64,000 bases of DNA from Poseidonibacter lekithochrous (GCF_013283835.1 NZ_CP054052.1:868001-932000), one strand, 5' to 3'. Shown: positions 44,367 through 54,131, counted from the stretch's first letter. The notes: generated by a model from the sequence alone, not told the origin. Made by a program: numbers and translations.

Positions 44367-45821
44367 ATGAAATTAAAAGAATTAGAATTAAATGTAGATT
44401 ATTTTGAATTTAATGAAAAACTATATCAAAAACTAGATGCAACACCACTATCAAAACCTAAATTAATATCTTTCAATAAACAAGCCTGTGATTTAATCAA
44501 TCTTGATTATGAAGAGTGTGAAAGTGAAGAGTTTATTGACTTCATCAATGGAAGTAATGTTTTAAAAGGCTCAGTTCCATATTCAATGGTGTATGCAGGA
44601 CATCAGTTTGGTTACTTTGTACCACAATTAGGCGATGGAAGAGCTATTAACCTAGGAGCTGTAAATGGTTGGCATTTACAAACAAAAGGTTCAGGTATTA
44701 CAAATTATTCAAGAAGAGGGGATGGAAGAGCAGTTCTTAGATCTTCTATTCGAGAGTATATAATGGGTGAAGCAATGCACGCTTTAGGAGTTCCAACTAC
44801 AAGAGCTTTAGCTATTATTGATTCAGATACTTTTGCCCATAGAGAGTGGGAACAAGAATCATGTTCAATAGTTATGAGAATGTCTCCTTCTTGGATAAGA
44901 ATTGGAACATTTGAGTTTTTTGCAAATACGGATAATTCAAAAGAGAATCTTTCACAACTAGCAGATTATGTAATCAAAAATACATATCCACACCTAGAAA
45001 ATGAAAATAATAAATATGAAAAGATGTTTTACGCTCTTGTAGATAACAGTGCAGAACTATTAGCAAAATGGCAAACATATGGATTTATGCATGGGGTTAT
45101 GAATACAGATAACTTCTCAATGGCAGGTCTTACTATTGATTATGGCCCCTTTGCATTTATGGATTATTTTGATAAAAACTGTATTTGTAATCATACAGAT
45201 AGTGAAGGGCGATACTCTTATAATAATCAACCTTATGTAGCTAGATGGAACTTAATGGTTTTAGCACAAGCTTTAAGTGAAATAGCAAATTTAGAAAAAA
45301 TGCAAGATTATCTTCATGCCTTTTTACCACAACATGAAAATGTATATTTGCAAATGATGAATAAAAGAATAGGGCTTAATCCAAAGAATAGTGGTAATAA
45401 TAATCTTGATTTAATTGTTGAATTATTAGGTGCTCTACAAAGTGCTCAAATGGATTACAACGTATTCTTCCATAGATTAACAAACTTAGAATCTTTTGAT
45501 GATATTTCAAGTATTACAGATATTGCTGTATTTAGACAAAGTATTGAAGACTGGTTTGAGTCTTATAAAAAAGTATGTGAAAAAGATGGAAGTACTTTTG
45601 AAGATAGAAGAGTAATTATGAAAAAAATAAATCCAAAATATATAATCAAAAATTACATGTTACAAGATGCTATTGAATTAGCACATGAGGGAGATTATAC
45701 TTTGGTAAATGATTTATTGAATATTGCGCAAAATCCTTTTGATGAACATGAAGCTTTTGAAAAATACGCACAACCTACACCAATGGAGTATGCTAACACA
45801 CAACTTTCTTGTTCTTCTTAA
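44367..45821 (+). CDS. selO: Protein adenylyltransferase SelO (YdiU/UPF0061)
   Basis: A 484-residue pseudokinase-fold enzyme that transfers AMP to Ser, Thr or Tyr of target proteins, linked in other bacteria to oxidative stress and redox proteins. The ATG at 44367 was chosen; a longer in-frame ORF from 44154 is AT-rich, Cys/Ile-rich and overlaps the divergent gene. Signatures: Y-A-G-H-Q-F-G, L-Q-T-K-G-S-G-x-T-x-Y-S-R, M-H-G-V-M-N-T-D-N and D-Y-G-P-F-A-F-M. The tail ends S-C-S-S, so the residue that is Sec in animals is Cys here. It is divergent from two thioredoxin-like genes. GAGA is a weak ribosome site. Confidence 0.95.
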   Translation: MKLKELELNVDYFEFNEKLYQKLDATPLSKPKLISFNKQACDLINLDYEECESEEFIDFINGSNVLKGSVPYSMVYAGHQFGYFVPQLGDGRAINLGAVNGWHLQTKGSGITNYSRRGDGRAVLRSSIREYIMGEAMHALGVPTTRALAIIDSDTFAHREWEQESCSIVMRMSPSWIRIGTFEFFANTDNSKENLSQLADYVIKNTYPHLENENNKYEKMFYALVDNSAELLAKWQTYGFMHGVMNTDNFSMAGLTIDYGPFAFMDYFDKNCICNHTDSEGRYSYNNQPYVARWNLMVLAQALSEIANLEKMQDYLHAFLPQHENVYLQMMNKRIGLNPKNSGNNNLDLIVELLGALQSAQMDYNVFFHRLTNLESFDDISSITDIAVFRQSIEDWFESYKKVCEKDGSTFEDRRVIMKKINPKYIIKNYMLQDAIELAHEGDYTLVNDLLNIAQNPFDEHEAFEKYAQPTPMEYANTQLSCSS

Positions 45822-45849
45822 TAAGAGAAGCCTAAGGCTTACTCTTATT
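45820..45849. terminator. Bidirectional terminator, selO / yceI
   Basis: A 13-bp stem (AATAAGAGAAGCC with GGCTT-A-CTCTTATT, one bulge) with a 2-base loop, between convergent stops. The right arm overlaps the yceI stop region. Confidence 0.8.
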
Positions 45850-46393
45850 TATAAGGTAATGTAAATTCTATATTTACATCAGAAAATGATTTGTTCTGAT
45901 GGAATCCTGCACATTTTTTAGCAAAAGCCATAAATGAATTTTTCATACCATAATCTAAAATCTCAATAGTTCCCTTTGCAACAATAGAACCATTTACCAT
46001 TTCATATTTCATGGGTACTTGTTTTGTTACTTCATTCATAGTTACATCTAAAGTCAACATATTCTTTGCAGTATCAACATTAGAGATTGAACCCATAATT
46101 GTTTTTGATGTAGCAAGAGAGAATAGAGTACTTGTAATGTTTTTATCTCTAAAAGGATTTTTTGAATCAAAAGATGCACTAGCAATTTGTACTTTTGCAC
46201 TTTTTAAGAAAGCTGATAAATCGTCTGATTTAGTAATATTTAAAGCTATATCTTTAAATGTTCCAGAAACTGGAGCTTTTTTTTCTGTTTTAAATCCAGT
46301 CCATTTTACACCTAAGTTTCCATTTAATTCATAGGCACTTGCACTTGAAAGTAATCCAATAGTAAGTAAAGAAGAGATAACAATTTTTTTCAT
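45845..46393 (-). CDS. YceI family periplasmic protein
   Basis: A 182-residue lipocalin-like protein with signal peptide (1-20, ending A-S-A). Family features: V-K-W-T-G-F-K near the start, D-I-A-L-N-I, S-T-L-F-S-L and a C-terminal V-N-I-E-F-T-L-P-Y. YceI proteins bind polyprenoid lipids and are often induced by base or acid stress. It has a palindrome-rich upstream region (46459-46487). Monocistronic. AAGGAT precedes the ATG. Confidence 0.93.
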   Translation of the reverse strand: MKKIVISSLLTIGLLSSASAYELNGNLGVKWTGFKTEKKAPVSGTFKDIALNITKSDDLSAFLKSAKVQIASASFDSKNPFRDKNITSTLFSLATSKTIMGSISNVDTAKNMLTLDVTMNEVTKQVPMKYEMVNGSIVAKGTIEILDYGMKNSFMAFAKKCAGFHQNKSFSDVNIEFTLPYK

Positions 46394-46604
46394 TTAAAAT
46401 CCTTTATTATTTGATAAATTTATTTATATTATTAAATAAAAGTGTGTTTTTCAATAATTATTATCATAATAGTAAAATATATTTTACCATGAGTAAATAT
46501 GAAACTAAAATAGAGTAAGTAACTCTATTATTAGAAAATTATAAATTTATTATAAATCCCACTTTTTCCACACTATTTTTTCTTATTATTTTTTTAATTC
46601 CTGA
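46394..46604. other. Palindrome-rich spacer upstream of yceI
   Basis: The gap holds no ORF with a ribosome site. It has two abutting perfect palindromes, TATTATCATAATA (46459-46471) and GTAAAATATATTTTAC (46472-46487), and an 8-bp hairpin at 46509-46529. The first resembles Fur/PerR-type sites. Confidence 0.4.
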
Positions 46605-46626
46605 TTTTGACTGACCGTCGGTCAAG
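46605..46626 (+). promoter_or_regulatory. TetR operator 1 (RND operon 2)
   Basis: TTGACTGACCGTCGGTCAAG has the core palindrome TGACCG-T-CGGTCA. The same 22 bases recur in reverse complement at 46673, a spacer of 46 bases. Confidence 0.75.
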
Positions 46627-46672
46627 ATTTAAAATAAGTTTAAGTTTTAATAAACTATACTTCTAGAATATA

Positions 46673-46694
46673 CTTGACCGACGGTCAGTCAAAA
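46673..46694 (+). promoter_or_regulatory. TetR operator 2 (RND operon 2)
   Basis: An exact reverse complement of operator 1, 39 bases before the tetR start. Together the two form 22-bp inverted arms able to bind two repressor dimers. Confidence 0.75.
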
Positions 46695-46732
46695 TAAATA
46701 TTGTATCCAATATATAAAAAGAAAGGAGTGCT

Positions 46733-47344
46733 ATGAGTCCTAGAAAAGTCAACAAAGAAGAAAAGAGAAGAGAAGTTGCTCTTGCTTGTTCTGATTTAAT
46801 ACATGATGTAGGAATGAAGAAGTTAACAGTAGCGGAAGTTGCCAGAACTGCGGGCATTGGTAAGGGTACTGTATATGAATATTTCGATAATAAAGAAGAC
46901 ATTATTTTTGAAATAATTAATATTCATATCGAAGAACATCATAATGCTTTTACTCAAGAAGTGAAAAAGTTACCGACTGTTAGAGAAAAAATAGAACTAT
47001 TTTTTGATTTTGTTCTGAACGATTGTGATGAAAACATGAAACACTTTAATGGTTATAAAGAGTTTTTATCAATTGTTTTAGCAGAAGAGAATTTAACAAT
47101 GCAAGAGTTTAACTGTGATAAAAATGAATTCTTTAGAGGTGAATTAGTAAAAATATTTGCTGAAGGAATTGGAAAAGGTGAGTTAAAAGAAGAATCATTA
47201 GATTTAGCCGATGGTATTTTAACTTATCAAAAAGGATTAGCTCTTAGAAAAATGAGTCAAAGTAATTTTGATGTTCGAGCTGATTTTGAAAAATTCATTG
47301 ACACTATTTTTAAGTTAATAGAGGTTAAAAATGATTCCATCTAA
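46733..47344 (+). CDS. TetR/AcrR family regulator
   Basis: A 203-residue repressor with a helix-turn-helix (L-T-V-A-E-V-A-R-T-A-G-I-G-K-G-T-V-Y-E-Y-F) and ligand domain. It is the first gene of a co-directional operon (tetR, DUF2798, adaptor, pump, TolC). Two identical operators before it imply repression of the whole unit including itself. AAAGGAG lies 6 bases from the ATG. Overlaps the next gene by 14 bases. Confidence 0.94.
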   Translation: MSPRKVNKEEKRREVALACSDLIHDVGMKKLTVAEVARTAGIGKGTVYEYFDNKEDIIFEIINIHIEEHHNAFTQEVKKLPTVREKIELFFDFVLNDCDENMKHFNGYKEFLSIVLAEENLTMQEFNCDKNEFFRGELVKIFAEGIGKGELKEESLDLADGILTYQKGLALRKMSQSNFDVRADFEKFIDTIFKLIEVKNDSI

Positions 47345-47552
47345 ATTTAAAAATGTAGTATTTGCTTTTTGCATGTCTTTATTCATGAGTTTTGTGATGA
47401 GTATGATAATTACATTTATTAATTTAGGAATAGTTGATGGATTTGTTATGAAATGGATGGAAGCTTTTGTAAAAGCCTTTGCTTTTGCCTTCCCAATAAT
47501 ATTAATAGTTGCACCACTTGTGCATAAAATTACAAATAAAATAGTTAAATAA
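47331..47552 (+). CDS. DUF2798-type small membrane protein
   Basis: 73 residues with two membrane helices (about 8-30 and 46-64), as in DUF2798 proteins often found beside TetR regulators and transport genes. Function unknown. The start overlaps tetR by 14 bases, so expression is coupled. I cannot say whether it is part of the pump. Confidence 0.8.
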   Translation: MIPSKFKNVVFAFCMSLFMSFVMSMIITFINLGIVDGFVMKWMEAFVKAFAFAFPIILIVAPLVHKITNKIVK

Positions 47553-47562
47553 GGAATATAAT

Positions 47563-48600
47563 ATGATAAAAAAGATTGTAGCAACAGCATTATTAAGTTT
47601 GAGTGCATTTGCTATGGGTGGACCTTCACTAGTTGAAACTACTAAAATAGTAAAAGGTGAAGTTAATCCTTTACAAGAGTTTGTTGGAACTTTAAATTTT
47701 GATAAAAAATCAGTATTAGCAGCACAAAACTCAGGTGTTGTAAAGTCAATTAATTTTGAACTTGGTGATAAAGTATCAAAAGGTAAAGTATTAGTTCAAA
47801 TTGATGCAGACTTATTAAATGCACAAATTAAAGCCTCTAAAGCAAATCTTTCAATTGCAAAAGACGAATCTGTAAATTCATCAAAAGATTATAATAGATA
47901 TAAAAAATTATTAGCTTCAAAAGCAATTACTCAAAAAGAGTATGATGATGCACTTTTAAAATCAAATTCATCTTCTAGCAATGTTCAAGCTTTAAAAGCG
48001 AACTTAAAAGAGTTAGAAATTCAAAGTGATAAAAAAAGAATTAAGGCACCATTTTCAGGTGTAATTGTAGAGAAAAATATCAACTTAGGTGAATGGGCAA
48101 ATGCAGGTTCTGCTATTGCAAAAATTGTAGATACTTCAAAAGCTGAATTCATTTTTAATGTACCATTAAATGTAGCAAATGGATTAAAAAAAGGTGATAT
48201 GTATGATATTCAAGTTTCAAACCAAATAATTAAATCAAAATTAACAGCAATTATTCCAAATGGAGATAAATTAACTAGAACTTTCCCAGTTAAATTTAAT
48301 GCAGATATTAAAAGCAATTTTGTATTTGATGGTCAACAAGCAAAAGTATCTTTATCTAAAGATGCAAAAAAAGAAGCATTAATTTTACCAAGAGATGCAG
48401 TAATTAAAAGATTTGGTCAAAATGTAGTATTTGCTGTAAATGACAAAATGTTAGCTCAAATGATTCCTGTACAAATTATTGGATATGTATCTAATAAAAT
48501 TGCTATTTCAGGACAAGGTTTAGTTGAAGGTATGGAGATTGTATTAAAAGGAAACGAAAGAGTTTTCCCTAATTCTCCAGTAAAAGTATTAAATAAATAA
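47563..48600 (+). CDS. RND efflux periplasmic adaptor
   Basis: A 345-residue membrane-fusion protein with signal peptide (1-18). The lipoyl part is S-G-V-V-K-S-I-N-F-E-L-G-D-K-V, followed by a helical hairpin (about 88-145), then A-P-F-S-G-V-I-V-E-K-N. Unlike the first pump's adaptor it has no lipobox Cys. AAGGAAT before the ATG. It is the adaptor of RND system 2. Confidence 0.92.
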   Translation: MIKKIVATALLSLSAFAMGGPSLVETTKIVKGEVNPLQEFVGTLNFDKKSVLAAQNSGVVKSINFELGDKVSKGKVLVQIDADLLNAQIKASKANLSIAKDESVNSSKDYNRYKKLLASKAITQKEYDDALLKSNSSSSNVQALKANLKELEIQSDKKRIKAPFSGVIVEKNINLGEWANAGSAIAKIVDTSKAEFIFNVPLNVANGLKKGDMYDIQVSNQIIKSKLTAIIPNGDKLTRTFPVKFNADIKSNFVFDGQQAKVSLSKDAKKEALILPRDAVIKRFGQNVVFAVNDKMLAQMIPVQIIGYVSNKIAISGQGLVEGMEIVLKGNERVFPNSPVKVLNK

Positions 48601-48612
48601 TAGGAATATAGA

Positions 48613-51600
48613 ATGGATTTAATTAAATTTTCGATTAAAAACCCAGTTACTATTATTGTATCGGTTTTAATCGTAGTTATATTTGGTATTTTATCTTTAA
48701 ATAAATTACCATATCAATTAACGCCCTCAGTTACTAAACCTGAGATTAAAGTAACAACTGCATGGGGAGGAGCCACTCCTTATGAAATTGAAAGAGAAAT
48801 TATTGAAGAGCAAGAAGATGCTTTAAAAAGTTTAAATAACTTAATAGAGTACGAATCTTCTGCAAAAGATAATTATGGTGAAGTTACTCTTACATTTAAA
48901 TTAGGAACTGATTTAAGAGCAGCTTTACAAGATGTATCTAATAAATTAAACGAGGTTAGCTCTTACCCTGATGATGTTGAAGAACCAATAATTGAAACTG
49001 CAACAGCAAGCCCAGTTATTTGGATGATGCTTCAAACTGAAGATAGTAATCCTAGACATATTGATGAGTATAAAACATTCTTTGATGATGAAATAAAACC
49101 TGCTATTAAAAGAGTAGATGGTGTTGCTGGAACTATGACTGCTGGTGGTAGAGATCAAGAGATGCAAGTTGAATTTGATTCAAATAAATTAGCATCTTAT
49201 GGGTTAACAATTCCCAAAGTAATCTCAACACTTCAAAGTGAAAATGTTGATGTAGCAGCTGGTATTCAAAATCTTGATAGAAGATCTTATAGAATTAGAA
49301 CTGTTCATAAATTCTCAACTATAGAAGATATTGAAAATGTAATTTTAATATCAAATAGAGAACAAAGAGTTACAGTTGGTGATGTTGCAAAAGTAAACTT
49401 CGGATATGAAACAGCACAAACTGTTGCAATGTACTTAGGTAAAGATGGTATGTTCTTAGGAGTTCAACCAAACTCTGATGCAAATATTGTAAAACTTACT
49501 AATGATGTTGAAAAAGTTGTAAATGAACTTAACGCAGGTATGTTAAAAAAAGAACAACTTAAAATGCAATGGATTTATGATGAAAGACCATATATTGTAG
49601 GTTCTGTTGATTTAGTTCAACAAAACATTATGATTGGTGGTATTTTAGCCGTATTCATTCTAATTACATTCTTAAGAAGTATTTCTCCAACTGCTGTTGT
49701 TGCAGTTGCAATTCCAATTTCTGTAATTGGTACATTTATTATTCTTTCTGTTATGGGAAGATCTTTAAATACAATTTCACTTGCAGGTATTTCATTTGCA
49801 GTTGGTATGCTAGTAGATGCAGCTATTGTTGTATTAGAAAATATTGATAGACATAGAAAAAATGGTGATAGTGTTGCTGAAGCTGCATATAAAGGTGCTA
49901 GTGAAGTATGGGGTGCATTAATTGCTTCTGCATCTACTACTGTTGCTGTATTCTTACCAATCATTTTCTTACAAGATGAAGCAGGTCAGTTATTTAAAGA
50001 TATTGCGATTGCAGTTACTGCTGCGGTTACATTCTCTTTATTTGTTTCAATTTCTGTAATTCCAATGCTTTGGAAAAAATTTGCAGGAGTTTCAAAATCT
50101 GAACCAAAAGATGCAGGAGTTATTGCAAACTTTGGACATAAAATAGTTGACTTTATTATGTCAATTGTAAAAGCATCTTTAAAGAATTTATTTACAAAAT
50201 TAGCAACGATATTCTTATTATCGGCATTTTCAGTTGGTGCGATTTATACATTGTTCCCAAAACTTGATTATTTACCACAAGGTAATAAGAACTTAATTTT
50301 TAATATTTTAATTGCTCCTCCGGGATTATCATATCAAGAAAGATATGATATGGGTACATACTTAATGAAAAAAGTTGAGCCACATATTAATAAAGATGTT
50401 GATGGTATTCCTGGTTTAAATAGAGCCTTTTATGTATCATTTGGAGATTTTAATATCTTTGGTGGAACATCTATGCATGAAGATAGAGCTAAAGAAACTA
50501 TTCCAATGTTTAGACCAATTGTAAATTCATTACCATCAGTATTTGGTGTATCAATTCAATCTGGTGTATTCGAAGATGGTATTGGTGAAGGTAATACAGT
50601 TAATATTGATATCTCTGGTGAAAAAATTGAAGATATCGCAAATGTTGGGGGTCAACTATTTGGTGCAACAATGGGTGCATTAAAAGGTTCTCAGGTAAGA
50701 CCTGTTCCTTCTGTTGAGTTACTTTACCCAGAAGTTAGAATTAAACCTAACCAAGATGCTCTTAAAGCTTTAGGTATGTCATCAGAAGATTTAGGTATTG
50801 CTGTTGATGTATTAATGAGTGGTAGACAAGTTGGTGACTTTGAACAAGATGGTAAAAAGAAAATTGATTTAGTTTTAAAAGCAAATGAAGATTTAATTAA
50901 AACACCTGAAGATATTATGTCTGCTCAGATTGTTTTACCTAATGCCTCACTTGTTCCTGTATCATCTATTGCAACATATGGAATTACTACAGGTATTTCT
51001 GAGATTAGACACTTAGATGGAAAAAGAACAATTACACTTCAAGTTACACCACCACAAGGTACAACTATTGAAGAAGCAATGAAAACAATTGGTGGAATGT
51101 TAGCTGGTATGAAAGCTAAAGGTATGATTCCTCCTACAGTTGAAATTGGTATGTCTGGTACGGCTGATAAATTAACTGAAACAATTGGTTTATTAACAAG
51201 TAACTTCTTATTAGCATTAGTAATTGTATATCTATTAATGTCAGCATTATTTGGTAACTTCTTATATCCAATTGTTATTATGTTTACAGTGCCTTTAGCA
51301 ACTGCTGGTGGATTTATTGGTCTTGCTTTAACTAATGCCTTTGTAGCACCTCAGACATTGGATATTTTAACCATGTTAGGATTTATTATTCTTGTTGGTA
51401 TTGTTGTAAATAATGCCATTTTAATTGTACACCAGAGTTTAAATTATATTAAAAATGAAGCAATGGAGCACAAAGAAGCAGTTATTGAAGCTACTAAAAC
51501 AAGAATTAGACCAATTTATATGAGTTCATTAACTTCTATTTTTGGGATGTTACCATTAGTATTAATTCCAGGACCAGGATCTGAGTTCTATAGAGGATTA

Positions 51601-51741
51601 GGTTCTGTTATTACAGGAGGACTTGCGTTCTCTACAATCTTTACGATTTTTGTTACACCAGCATTACTAATGTTCTTTATTAAATTAGAGCAAAAAGTAG
51701 GTAAGAAACCTAATACACCTGTTGATGTAAGTAAAGCATAA
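48613..51741 (+). CDS. RND family efflux transporter permease
   Basis: A 1042-residue pump of the HAE1 type with twelve membrane helices and two large periplasmic loops. The helix-4 motif is G-M-L-V-D-A-A-I-V-V-L-E-N (about 397-409), keeping only the first Asp of the AcrB pair. The C-terminal half has G-I-V-V-N-N-A-I-L-I-V. It lies in the operon after the adaptor and before TolC; distinct from the pump at 16132. Substrate unknown. Confidence 0.95.
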   Translation: MDLIKFSIKNPVTIIVSVLIVVIFGILSLNKLPYQLTPSVTKPEIKVTTAWGGATPYEIEREIIEEQEDALKSLNNLIEYESSAKDNYGEVTLTFKLGTDLRAALQDVSNKLNEVSSYPDDVEEPIIETATASPVIWMMLQTEDSNPRHIDEYKTFFDDEIKPAIKRVDGVAGTMTAGGRDQEMQVEFDSNKLASYGLTIPKVISTLQSENVDVAAGIQNLDRRSYRIRTVHKFSTIEDIENVILISNREQRVTVGDVAKVNFGYETAQTVAMYLGKDGMFLGVQPNSDANIVKLTNDVEKVVNELNAGMLKKEQLKMQWIYDERPYIVGSVDLVQQNIMIGGILAVFILITFLRSISPTAVVAVAIPISVIGTFIILSVMGRSLNTISLAGISFAVGMLVDAAIVVLENIDRHRKNGDSVAEAAYKGASEVWGALIASASTTVAVFLPIIFLQDEAGQLFKDIAIAVTAAVTFSLFVSISVIPMLWKKFAGVSKSEPKDAGVIANFGHKIVDFIMSIVKASLKNLFTKLATIFLLSAFSVGAIYTLFPKLDYLPQGNKNLIFNILIAPPGLSYQERYDMGTYLMKKVEPHINKDVDGIPGLNRAFYVSFGDFNIFGGTSMHEDRAKETIPMFRPIVNSLPSVFGVSIQSGVFEDGIGEGNTVNIDISGEKIEDIANVGGQLFGATMGALKGSQVRPVPSVELLYPEVRIKPNQDALKALGMSSEDLGIAVDVLMSGRQVGDFEQDGKKKIDLVLKANEDLIKTPEDIMSAQIVLPNASLVPVSSIATYGITTGISEIRHLDGKRTITLQVTPPQGTTIEEAMKTIGGMLAGMKAKGMIPPTVEIGMSGTADKLTETIGLLTSNFLLALVIVYLLMSALFGNFLYPIVIMFTVPLATAGGFIGLALTNAFVAPQTLDILTMLGFIILVGIVVNNAILIVHQSLNYIKNEAMEHKEAVIEATKTRIRPIYMSSLTSIFGMLPLVLIPGPGSEFYRGLGSVITGGLAFSTIFTIFVTPALLMFFIKLEQKVGKKPNTPVDVSKA

Positions 51742-51752
51742 AAGGAAAAACA

Positions 51753-53012
51753 ATGAGAAGAATAAAAAACAAATTATTAACTCTATCACTAGCGGCATCT
51801 TTCTTTGCCGTTGGTGCTAATGCTTTGAATTTAGATGAAGCTGTAAATATTGCATTAGAAAAGAATAATGACTTACAAATTCAAAACTTTGATTATATTG
51901 AGTCAATTCAAAATGTAAAAGCAAATAATGCTAATTTTTTACCTAAGTTAGATTTAGCTTACGGTTATAATAATAGAGATAAAGTTAATGCAACACAAAC
52001 AAAAGAAGATGGTACTTTAAGTGCAAAAATTTCTTATAATTTATTTAATGGATTTAAAGATGTTGCAACAAAAAAATCATCAAAATATTTATCTGAATCA
52101 TCAAAGTATTCTTTAGAAGCTTTAAAACAAGATACAGTATTAAATACAAAAAATGCATATATTAACTATCTTGATAAAGTTAATGCGCAAGAAACTTATG
52201 AGAGTGAATATACATTATTTGAGAAACAATATACAGATGCTCAAAATAAATATGATCAAGGTTTAGTAGCTAGAAATGATTTATTACAAGTTCAAGTAAA
52301 TATGTCTAGTGCAAAACAAAATGTTGTAAGAGCTAAAGCAGATGTTAAAATTGCTAAATTAGAGTTATCTAATATTTTAGGTGGTATGAATTTAAAGGGT
52401 GAAACTATTGAACCTTTACATGAAAAAAACCTAAATATTAAAACTTATGATGAAAATATTTTAGATCAAAGAAGTGAAATCCAAGCTTTAAAAATGAGTT
52501 TAGAATCAGTACGAAATCAACAAAAAGCAACTAAGGGATCTTTTTACCCTAAGTTAGATGCTTCTTTTTCTCATAATAGATTTTATGATGATTTAGGGTT
52601 TGATGAGGTAGATTCTGGAATTGATAATCAAAATGTTGCAAATTTAAGTGCATCATGGAATTTATATAATGGTGGAAGTGATGATAATCAAATTGCCATT
52701 TATAAAACAAGAATGTCTAAACTAAAAACACAATTAGTAAAAACATCACTTGATATTAAATTACAGTATGAAAATGCTAAATCAGATTTAGAAGTTGCAA
52801 ATGATAATTACGAAACAGCTACATTATCATTAGCACAAGCAAAAGAAAATTATAATATAGTTAGCAATAGATTTAATGAAGGTATCTCAAGTAGTACTGA
52901 TTTAACTGATGCAAACTTCTTATTAACATCAGCAAAACAAAGATTTAGTAGAGCATATTTTGATAAGTATTTATCAATTGCAACATTACATAGAATTGTA
53001 GAGGCAAAATAA
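51753..53012 (+). CDS. TolC family outer membrane protein
   Basis: 419 residues with signal peptide (1-24). Two OEP repeats with long helices; N-L-F-N-G and N-L-Y-N-G-G mark the strand turns of the repeats. AAAGGA ribosome site. It completes RND system 2; the EamA-type gene follows by 9 bases and may be in the same transcript. Confidence 0.93.
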   Translation: MRRIKNKLLTLSLAASFFAVGANALNLDEAVNIALEKNNDLQIQNFDYIESIQNVKANNANFLPKLDLAYGYNNRDKVNATQTKEDGTLSAKISYNLFNGFKDVATKKSSKYLSESSKYSLEALKQDTVLNTKNAYINYLDKVNAQETYESEYTLFEKQYTDAQNKYDQGLVARNDLLQVQVNMSSAKQNVVRAKADVKIAKLELSNILGGMNLKGETIEPLHEKNLNIKTYDENILDQRSEIQALKMSLESVRNQQKATKGSFYPKLDASFSHNRFYDDLGFDEVDSGIDNQNVANLSASWNLYNGGSDDNQIAIYKTRMSKLKTQLVKTSLDIKLQYENAKSDLEVANDNYETATLSLAQAKENYNIVSNRFNEGISSSTDLTDANFLLTSAKQRFSRAYFDKYLSIATLHRIVEAK

Positions 53013-53021
53013 TATATAAAA

Positions 53022-53903
53022 ATGAATATCCATCAAAAAGAAAATATTAATTTATTCTTTTTAATAAGTGTTTCTTTACTATTTTTGAGTTTGAACTCAA
53101 TCTTTTGTAAAGCAGCATTAGTTAATAACTACATTGATGCATATTCATTTACTTTTTTTAGATTATTATCAGCAAGCGCCATGTTAGTAATAATCTATTT
53201 ATTTAAAAATAAAAAAATATCAATCTCTTTTAAACAAAATTGGATTAGCTCATTTATGCTATTTTTATATGCAGTTTCTTTCTCCTACTCATATTTAAGC
53301 ATAGATGCCGGCTTTGGAACACTTCTTCTTTTTGCAGTGGTTCAAATAGTTATGTTAGCTAGTTCATTTTTTTATAAAGAGTCTTTATCCCAAACTAAAA
53401 TCTTAGGTTTATTAATAGCATTTTCTGGTCTTATATATTTGTTATATCCTAGTGAAAGTTTTGAGTTATCATACTTTCATATTTTCTTAATGATTATTTC
53501 TGGAATAGCATGGGCTGTTTATTCAATACTTGGAAAAAACTCTTCAGATGCACTGTTTAATACAATGGATAATTTTATAAAAGCAAGTTTTTTTATAATA
53601 TTGTTTTTCTTTATATTTATAAGAGATGAGATGTATTTTACTTTTGAAGGTTTAATATTTGCAATTTTATCAGGTAGTATTACTTCTGCTTTAGGATATG
53701 TATTGTGGTATCAAGTTTTACCTCAAATTCAAATAGTTACAGCTGGAATAATTCAACTGTTTGTTCCAATATTAGCAATTATTGTAAGTATTATATTCTT
53801 AGATGAGTTATTAACTATGAGCCTATTTATCTCAACTGCATTAGTATCTTTTGGTGTAGTTTTGTCTTTGTATTCAAAAAAGAAGATTAATCAAAATACT
53901 TAA
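53022..53903 (+). CDS. EamA/DMT family transporter
   Basis: 293 residues with ten membrane segments in two EamA repeats (about 12-135 and 150-285), as in metabolite exporters. Only a distant ribosome-like GAGG lies upstream, so translation may be coupled to TolC. There are no clues to substrate. Its 3' end overlaps a short minus-strand gene by 17 bases. Confidence 0.88.
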   Translation: MNIHQKENINLFFLISVSLLFLSLNSIFCKAALVNNYIDAYSFTFFRLLSASAMLVIIYLFKNKKISISFKQNWISSFMLFLYAVSFSYSYLSIDAGFGTLLLFAVVQIVMLASSFFYKESLSQTKILGLLIAFSGLIYLLYPSESFELSYFHIFLMIISGIAWAVYSILGKNSSDALFNTMDNFIKASFFIILFFFIFIRDEMYFTFEGLIFAILSGSITSALGYVLWYQVLPQIQIVTAGIIQLFVPILAIIVSIIFLDELLTMSLFISTALVSFGVVLSLYSKKKINQNT

Positions 53904-54039
53904 AGTCTTTATCTTCACTTCCATCTTTTTTTCTATTTTTAAATTTCCACATAGTCCTAAAATATTTAACTGTTTGAAAAGACAGTACTATTGCAATAAG
54001 AAAAAGAATAAAATATACTAGAATAAATAAAAGTTCCAT
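53887..54039 (-). CDS. Single-helix small membrane protein (50 residues)
   Basis: A short gene with AAGGAG 6 bases before its ATG. Residues 3-22 are one hydrophobic helix (L-L-F-I-L-V-Y-F-I-L-F-L-I-A-I-V), followed by a basic then acidic tail (K-F-K-N-R-K-K-D-G-S-E-D-K-D). The topology looks N-out or hairpin-free. It is convergent with, and overlaps by 17 bases, the EamA-type gene. Family not recognised. Confidence 0.6.
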   Translation of the reverse strand: MELLFILVYFILFLIAIVLSFQTVKYFRTMWKFKNRKKDGSEDKDFKYFD

Positions 54040-54131
54040 TGCTGCTCCTTCTACTATTTTCTTTATACTTATATTTTACATATTTTTTGTAAATTCTTCA
54101 AATTATTTGAAAAATCTGTTATTATCTTTTT

